From Massilia phyllostachyos (GTDB lineage: Bacteria; Pseudomonadota; Gammaproteobacteria; Burkholderiales; Burkholderiaceae_D), in the NCBI RefSeq assembly GCF_021044825.1, contig NZ_JAJNOC010000002.1, positions 186,001 to 250,000 of the forward strand: a stretch of 64,000 nt of DNA, written 5' to 3'. Shown here one piece after another: positions 60,860-64,000 of this stretch; the stretch's first letter is position 1, and each line of letters begins with the position of its first letter. A model generated the notes under the pieces. It did not search any database. It saw only the letters and a list, made by a program, of their open reading frames with translations, and was not told where the DNA came from. Both the position numbers and the translations under genes were made by a program.

Positions 60860-61783
60860 ATGTTCTTTCGTTACTCTCGCCGTAGCACACTGTTCGCCTG
60901 CGCCGCACTGTTCCTGACCGCCTGCGGCAGCACCCCGACCCCGCCGCCCGCCGCCCCGGTCGCCCAGCAAGCCACGCCGCCCGCGCCGCCGCGCAAGGTG
61001 CGCATCGGCCTCGCCCTCGGCGGCGGCGCCGCGCGCGGTTTCGCCCACATCGGCGTGATCAAGGCCCTCGAGGCCCAGGGCATCGTGCCCGAGATCGTGG
61101 TCGGCACCAGCGCCGGCTCGGTGGTCGGTTCCCTGTACGCCTCCGGCATGAACGGTTTCACCCTGCAGAAGACCGCGATGGGCATGGACGAGGCGACCAT
61201 CTCGGACTGGGCCTTGCCGCTGTTCAGCAAGTCGCCCGGCGTGCTGAAAGGGGAGGCGCTGCAGAATTACGTGAACAAGGCCGTCAACAATGTGCCGATG
61301 GAGCGCCTGAAGATCCGCTTCGGCGCCGTGGCCACCGACCTCAAGACCGGCAAGCCGATCCTGTTCAACAAGGGCAATACCGGCATGGCCGTGCGCGCCT
61401 CGTCGGCGGTGCCGAGCGTGTTCCAGCCGGTCACCATCGGCAAGAACACCTATGTGGATGGCGGCCTGGTGGCGCCGGTGCCCGTCAAGTTCGTCAAGGA
61501 CATGGGCGCCGACTTCGTGATCGCCGTGAATATTTCCAGCGCGACCGAAGGCGCGGCCACGGCCAGCTCGCTCGACGTGCTGATGCAGACCTTCAGCATC
61601 ATGGGCCAGCGCCTGAATTACTACGAGCTGAAGGAAGCCGACATCGTCATCACGCCGAACCTCGGCAATATGGGCAGCGCCGATTTCACCGGACGCAACC
61701 TGGCGATCCTCGCCGGCGAGCAGGCCGCGGCCGCGGTGATGCCCCAGATCAAGGCCAAACTCAAGGCTAGGCAGCAACCATAA
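60860..61783 (+). CDS. Patatin-like phospholipase lipoprotein (NTE family)
   Basis: A 307-residue exported lipoprotein: lipobox LTACGS with the lipid-bearing Cys22, a Pro/Ala linker, then a patatin domain. The oxyanion loop is LALGGGAARGFAHIG, the nucleophile Ser84 lies in GTSAGS, and the dyad Asp200 in VDGG. Both catalytic residues are present, so a lipid acyl hydrolase anchored to the outer or inner membrane is expected. The following GlcG-like gene starts 14 bases later. Confidence 0.88.
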   Translation: MFFRYSRRSTLFACAALFLTACGSTPTPPPAAPVAQQATPPAPPRKVRIGLALGGGAARGFAHIGVIKALEAQGIVPEIVVGTSAGSVVGSLYASGMNGFTLQKTAMGMDEATISDWALPLFSKSPGVLKGEALQNYVNKAVNNVPMERLKIRFGAVATDLKTGKPILFNKGNTGMAVRASSAVPSVFQPVTIGKNTYVDGGLVAPVPVKFVKDMGADFVIAVNISSATEGAATASSLDVLMQTFSIMGQRLNYYELKEADIVITPNLGNMGSADFTGRNLAILAGEQAAAAVMPQIKAKLKARQQP

Positions 61784-61797
61784 GAACAGGAAGCCAC

Positions 61798-62208
61798 ATG
61801 CAAACCAAACCCTATCTCACCCTCGAGGACATCAAGAAGATCGCCGCCGGCGCCGAAGCCGAGGCCCTGCGCAACAACTGGGCGGTGTCGTTCGCCATCG
61901 TCGACGACGGCGGCCACCTGCTGTGGTTCCAGCGCCTGGACGGCGCGGCGGCCACCTCGTCCTACATCGCCCCGGCCAAGGCCAGGACCGCCGCGCTCGG
62001 CCGGCGCGAATCGAAGATCTACGAGGACGTGATCAACAACGGCCGCGTGTCCTTCCTGTCGGCGCCGGAACTCGAGGGCATGCTGGAAGGCGGCGTGCCG
62101 GTGATCGTCGATGGCCATACCATCGGCGCGGTCGGTGTGTCGGGCGTGAAATCGAACGAGGATGCGCAGGTTGCCAGGGCCGGCATCGCGGCGCTGCTCA
62201 ACGGTTGA
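61798..62208 (+). CDS. GlcG/HbpS-family heme-binding-like protein
   Basis: A 136-residue protein of the GlcG/HbpS (DUF336) family: NNWAVSFAIVDDGGHLLWFQRLDGA, then KARTAALGRRESKIYED and the C-terminal VGVSGVKSNEDAQVARAGIAAL. Members bind heme or cobalamin-like molecules or have unknown roles. No signal peptide. AGGA lies 6 bases before the ATG. It is in an operon with the patatin-like lipoprotein and is followed by a terminator. Confidence 0.85.
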   Translation: MQTKPYLTLEDIKKIAAGAEAEALRNNWAVSFAIVDDGGHLLWFQRLDGAAATSSYIAPAKARTAALGRRESKIYEDVINNGRVSFLSAPELEGMLEGGVPVIVDGHTIGAVGVSGVKSNEDAQVARAGIAALLNG

Positions 62209-62223
62209 GGTCATCCGAATGTC

Positions 62224-62257
62224 ATGTGATGGCGCCTGCGGGCGCCTTTTTCACATG
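62224..62257 (+). terminator. Intrinsic terminator after the GlcG-like gene
   Basis: A GGCGCC/GGCGCC stem with a TGCG loop and five T, extended by GTGA/TCAC arms. Confidence 0.82.
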
Positions 62258-62444
62258 TTTCGCATCGGCAGCTAAACATCTTGCGCGCGCCGGTTTCCAG
62301 CGTGATTGGGCAAAATTGAAGCCCTTTTTTAAAATTGCTGCATTGCCGAATGCATGCAATTCGCGCTATAATTTGGAAGTTTAACCATTCACACATCAGC
62401 CGTAGCGCCTACACACCATCCCTCATTCAACTAGATGTCCATCT

Positions 62445-62475
62445 CCCGGCAAAGCGGTTCCGCCCGGGCTTTTTG
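62445..62475 (+). promoter_or_regulatory. Leader hairpin with T-run upstream of carA
   Basis: Within the 317-base gap before carA, CCCGG (62445-62449) pairs with CCGGG (62464-62468) around an inner GCG/CGC hairpin, and TTTTT follows at about 62470-62474. It looks like an attenuator or intrinsic terminator 51 bases before the carA start. Pyrimidine- or arginine-linked attenuation is possible but not shown. The rest of the gap (62258-62444) is AT-rich and shows no gene. Confidence 0.5.
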
Positions 62476-62525
62476 GATGTCGGTCTGACGTGGCGCAGCT
62501 ACGGTAACTTTATTGGGAGTTACCC

Positions 62526-63689
62526 TTGCCGCCATTTTTTTCTGGCCCAGCCGTCCCGGCCATTCTGGCCCTTGCAGACGGAACGATTTTCAAAGGATAT
62601 TCCATTGGCGCCGCCGGTCACACGACCGGTGAAGTGGTGTTCAACACCGCGATTACCGGCTACCAGGAAATCCTCACCGACCCCAGCTATTCGCGTCAGA
62701 TCGTCACCCTGACGTACCCGCACATCGGCAACTACGGCGTCAACCCGGCCGACGTCGAGGCCTCCAAGGTCCACGCCGCCGGCCTGATCATCCGCGACCT
62801 GCCGCTGCTGGCATCGAATTTCCGTTCCACGCAATCGCTGTCGGACTACCTGAAGCAAGAGAATGTGGTCGCCATCGCCGGCATCGACACCCGTAAACTC
62901 ACCCGCATCCTGCGCGAGAAGGGCGCCCAGGCCGGCGCCATCCTCACCGGCGTGCAGGGCAAGGAGCCATCGGAAGCCCAGGCGCTGGAACTGGCCCGTT
63001 CCTTCCCGGGCCTGGCCGGCATGGACCTGGCCAAGGTGGTGTCGGTGAAAGAGCCGTACGTGTTCACCGAGACCGAGTGGAAGCTCGGCCAGGGCTTCGG
63101 CAAGCAGGAGAACCCGCAATACCACGTGGTCGCCTTCGACTATGGCGTCAAGCGCAACATCCTGCGCATGCTGGCCGAGCGCGGCTGCAAGGTCACCGTG
63201 CTGCCGGCGCAAGCCACGGCGGAAGACGCACTGAAGCTGAACCCGGACGGCATCTTTCTGGCCAACGGCCCGGGCGACCCGGAGCCGTGCGACTACGCCA
63301 TCAAGGCCAGTGCGGAACTCATCGAGAAGGGCATCCCGACCTTCGGCATCTGCCTGGGCCACCAGATCATGGCCCTCGCCTCCGGCGCCAAGACCATGAA
63401 GATGAAGTTCGGCCACCACGGCGCCAACCACCCGGTGCAGGACCTCGATTCGAAGAAGGTGCTCATCACCTCGCAGAACCACGGTTTCGCGGTCGACCCG
63501 GAAACGCTGCCGGCCAACTGCCGCGTGACCCACGTTTCGCTGTTCGACGGCTCGCTGCAGGGCTTCGAGCGCACCGACAAACCGGCGTTCTGCTTCCAGG
63601 GCCACCCGGAAGCCTCGCCCGGCCCGACCGACGTCGCCTACCTGTTTGACCGCTTCATCAAACTGATGCAAGCCGCGGAGAAGAATTAA
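62526..63689 (+). CDS. carA: Carbamoyl-phosphate synthase small subunit
   Basis: A 387-residue glutaminase subunit. The N-terminal CarA domain ([33 protein letters not shown]) is followed by a class I glutamine amidotransferase domain with the nucleophile Cys276 in FGICLGHQ and the His/Glu pair in GHPEASPGP. It supplies ammonia to CarB for arginine and pyrimidine synthesis. The start is TTG, supported by GGGAG 5 bases upstream; the next ATG would remove conserved sequence. carB follows 1 base later. Confidence 0.95.
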   Translation: MPPFFSGPAVPAILALADGTIFKGYSIGAAGHTTGEVVFNTAITGYQEILTDPSYSRQIVTLTYPHIGNYGVNPADVEASKVHAAGLIIRDLPLLASNFRSTQSLSDYLKQENVVAIAGIDTRKLTRILREKGAQAGAILTGVQGKEPSEAQALELARSFPGLAGMDLAKVVSVKEPYVFTETEWKLGQGFGKQENPQYHVVAFDYGVKRNILRMLAERGCKVTVLPAQATAEDALKLNPDGIFLANGPGDPEPCDYAIKASAELIEKGIPTFGICLGHQIMALASGAKTMKMKFGHHGANHPVQDLDSKKVLITSQNHGFAVDPETLPANCRVTHVSLFDGSLQGFERTDKPAFCFQGHPEASPGPTDVAYLFDRFIKLMQAAEKN

Positions 63690-63690
63690 T

Positions 63691-64000
63691 ATGCCAAAAC
63701 GTAGTGATATCAACAGCATCCTGATCATCGGCGCCGGTCCGATCGTCATCGGCCAGGCGGTCGAATTCGATTACTCGGGCGCCCAGGCCTGCAAGGCCCT
63801 GCGTGAAGAAGGCTACAAGGTCATCCTGGTCAATTCGAACCCGGCGACCATCATGACCGACCCGGAAACGGCCGACGTCACCTACATCGAGCCGATCACC
63901 TGGAAGGTCGTCGAGCGCATCATCGACAAGGAACGTCCCGACGCGATCCTGCCGACCATGGGCGGCCAGACCGCGCTGAACTGCGCGCTCGACCTGCACC
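63691..64000 (+). CDS. carB: Carbamoyl-phosphate synthase large subunit (partial, runs off window)
   Basis: The first 103 residues of CarB, the ATP-grasp subunit that makes carbamoyl phosphate. The visible part contains the start [40 protein letters not shown] and [15 protein letters not shown] of the first carboxyphosphate domain. The gene continues past the end of the window. It starts 1 base after carA and shares its transcript. Confidence 0.95.
   Translation, partial: MPKRSDINSILIIGAGPIVIGQAVEFDYSGAQACKALREEGYKVILVNSNPATIMTDPETADVTYIEPITWKVVERIIDKERPDAILPTMGGQTALNCALDLH

Overview
The window looks like a chromosomal stretch of a high-GC betaproteobacterium of the Oxalobacteraceae, most likely the Massilia/Telluria/Duganella group. 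This rests on the GC-rich codon use, the protein families and linkages seen (pstSCAB-phoU-phoB-phoR, alr-radA, tsaB-rimI-uracil-DNA glycosylase-DUF1853, carA-carB), the many c-di-GMP proteins, and the short hairpin repeats between genes. No rRNA, tRNA, CRISPR array, prophage or insertion sequence was seen. Functions are assigned by reading motifs and recalling families; no database search was run.

Layout. 1-9.5 kb: end of a zinc alcohol dehydrogenase, a His-rich membrane-anchored protein, a secreted M4 metalloprotease, an M23 peptidase, an L,D-transpeptidase, a ferredoxin, a minus-strand set (alpha/beta hydrolase, AraC regulator, serine hydrolase) and several very small proteins. 9.6-21 kb: a signalling block with a CHASE-PAS-GGDEF-EAL protein, a spermidine-synthase-like protein, a membrane GGDEF protein whose signature is degenerate, a divergent Ppx/GppA protein, and a periplasmic solute-binding protein followed by a hybrid kinase and an HD-GYP response regulator. 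21-22 kb: a histone-H1-like protein, a paired repeat and a small XRE regulator.

22.1-33.0 kb is the most interesting part. A five-gene minus-strand ABC transporter operon of the PhnCDE type, whose binding protein resembles the family named putative selenate-binding, is divergent from egtD (hercynine synthase) and egtB. About 2.4 kb beyond egtB lies a minus-strand pair, senB (selenosugar synthase) and selD/senC (selenophosphate synthetase). Together these could take up a selenium oxyanion, make selenophosphate and a selenosugar, and join selenium to hercynine to give selenoneine. No separate senA is visible, so the EgtB-family protein is the local candidate for the last step.

33.0-34.4 kb is a small accessory patch with an Imm10-like protein. 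34.4-48.8 kb: a DEAD-box helicase, mltD, DUF1415, DUF1289 and DUF1993 proteins, a second multi-PAS GGDEF-EAL protein, an orphan Tat-exported molybdopterin oxidoreductase subunit, a thioredoxin-like protein, and the tsaB-rimI-UDG-DUF1853 operon. 48.8-53.3 kb: lplT, alr, radA and a PilZ protein. 53.5-60.1 kb: the complete phosphate regulon pstSCAB-phoU-phoBR behind a clear Pho box. 60.1-60.6 kb holds palindromic repeats. 60.8-64 kb: a patatin-like lipoprotein, a GlcG/HbpS-like protein, carA (TTG start behind a leader hairpin) and the start of carB, which runs off the window.
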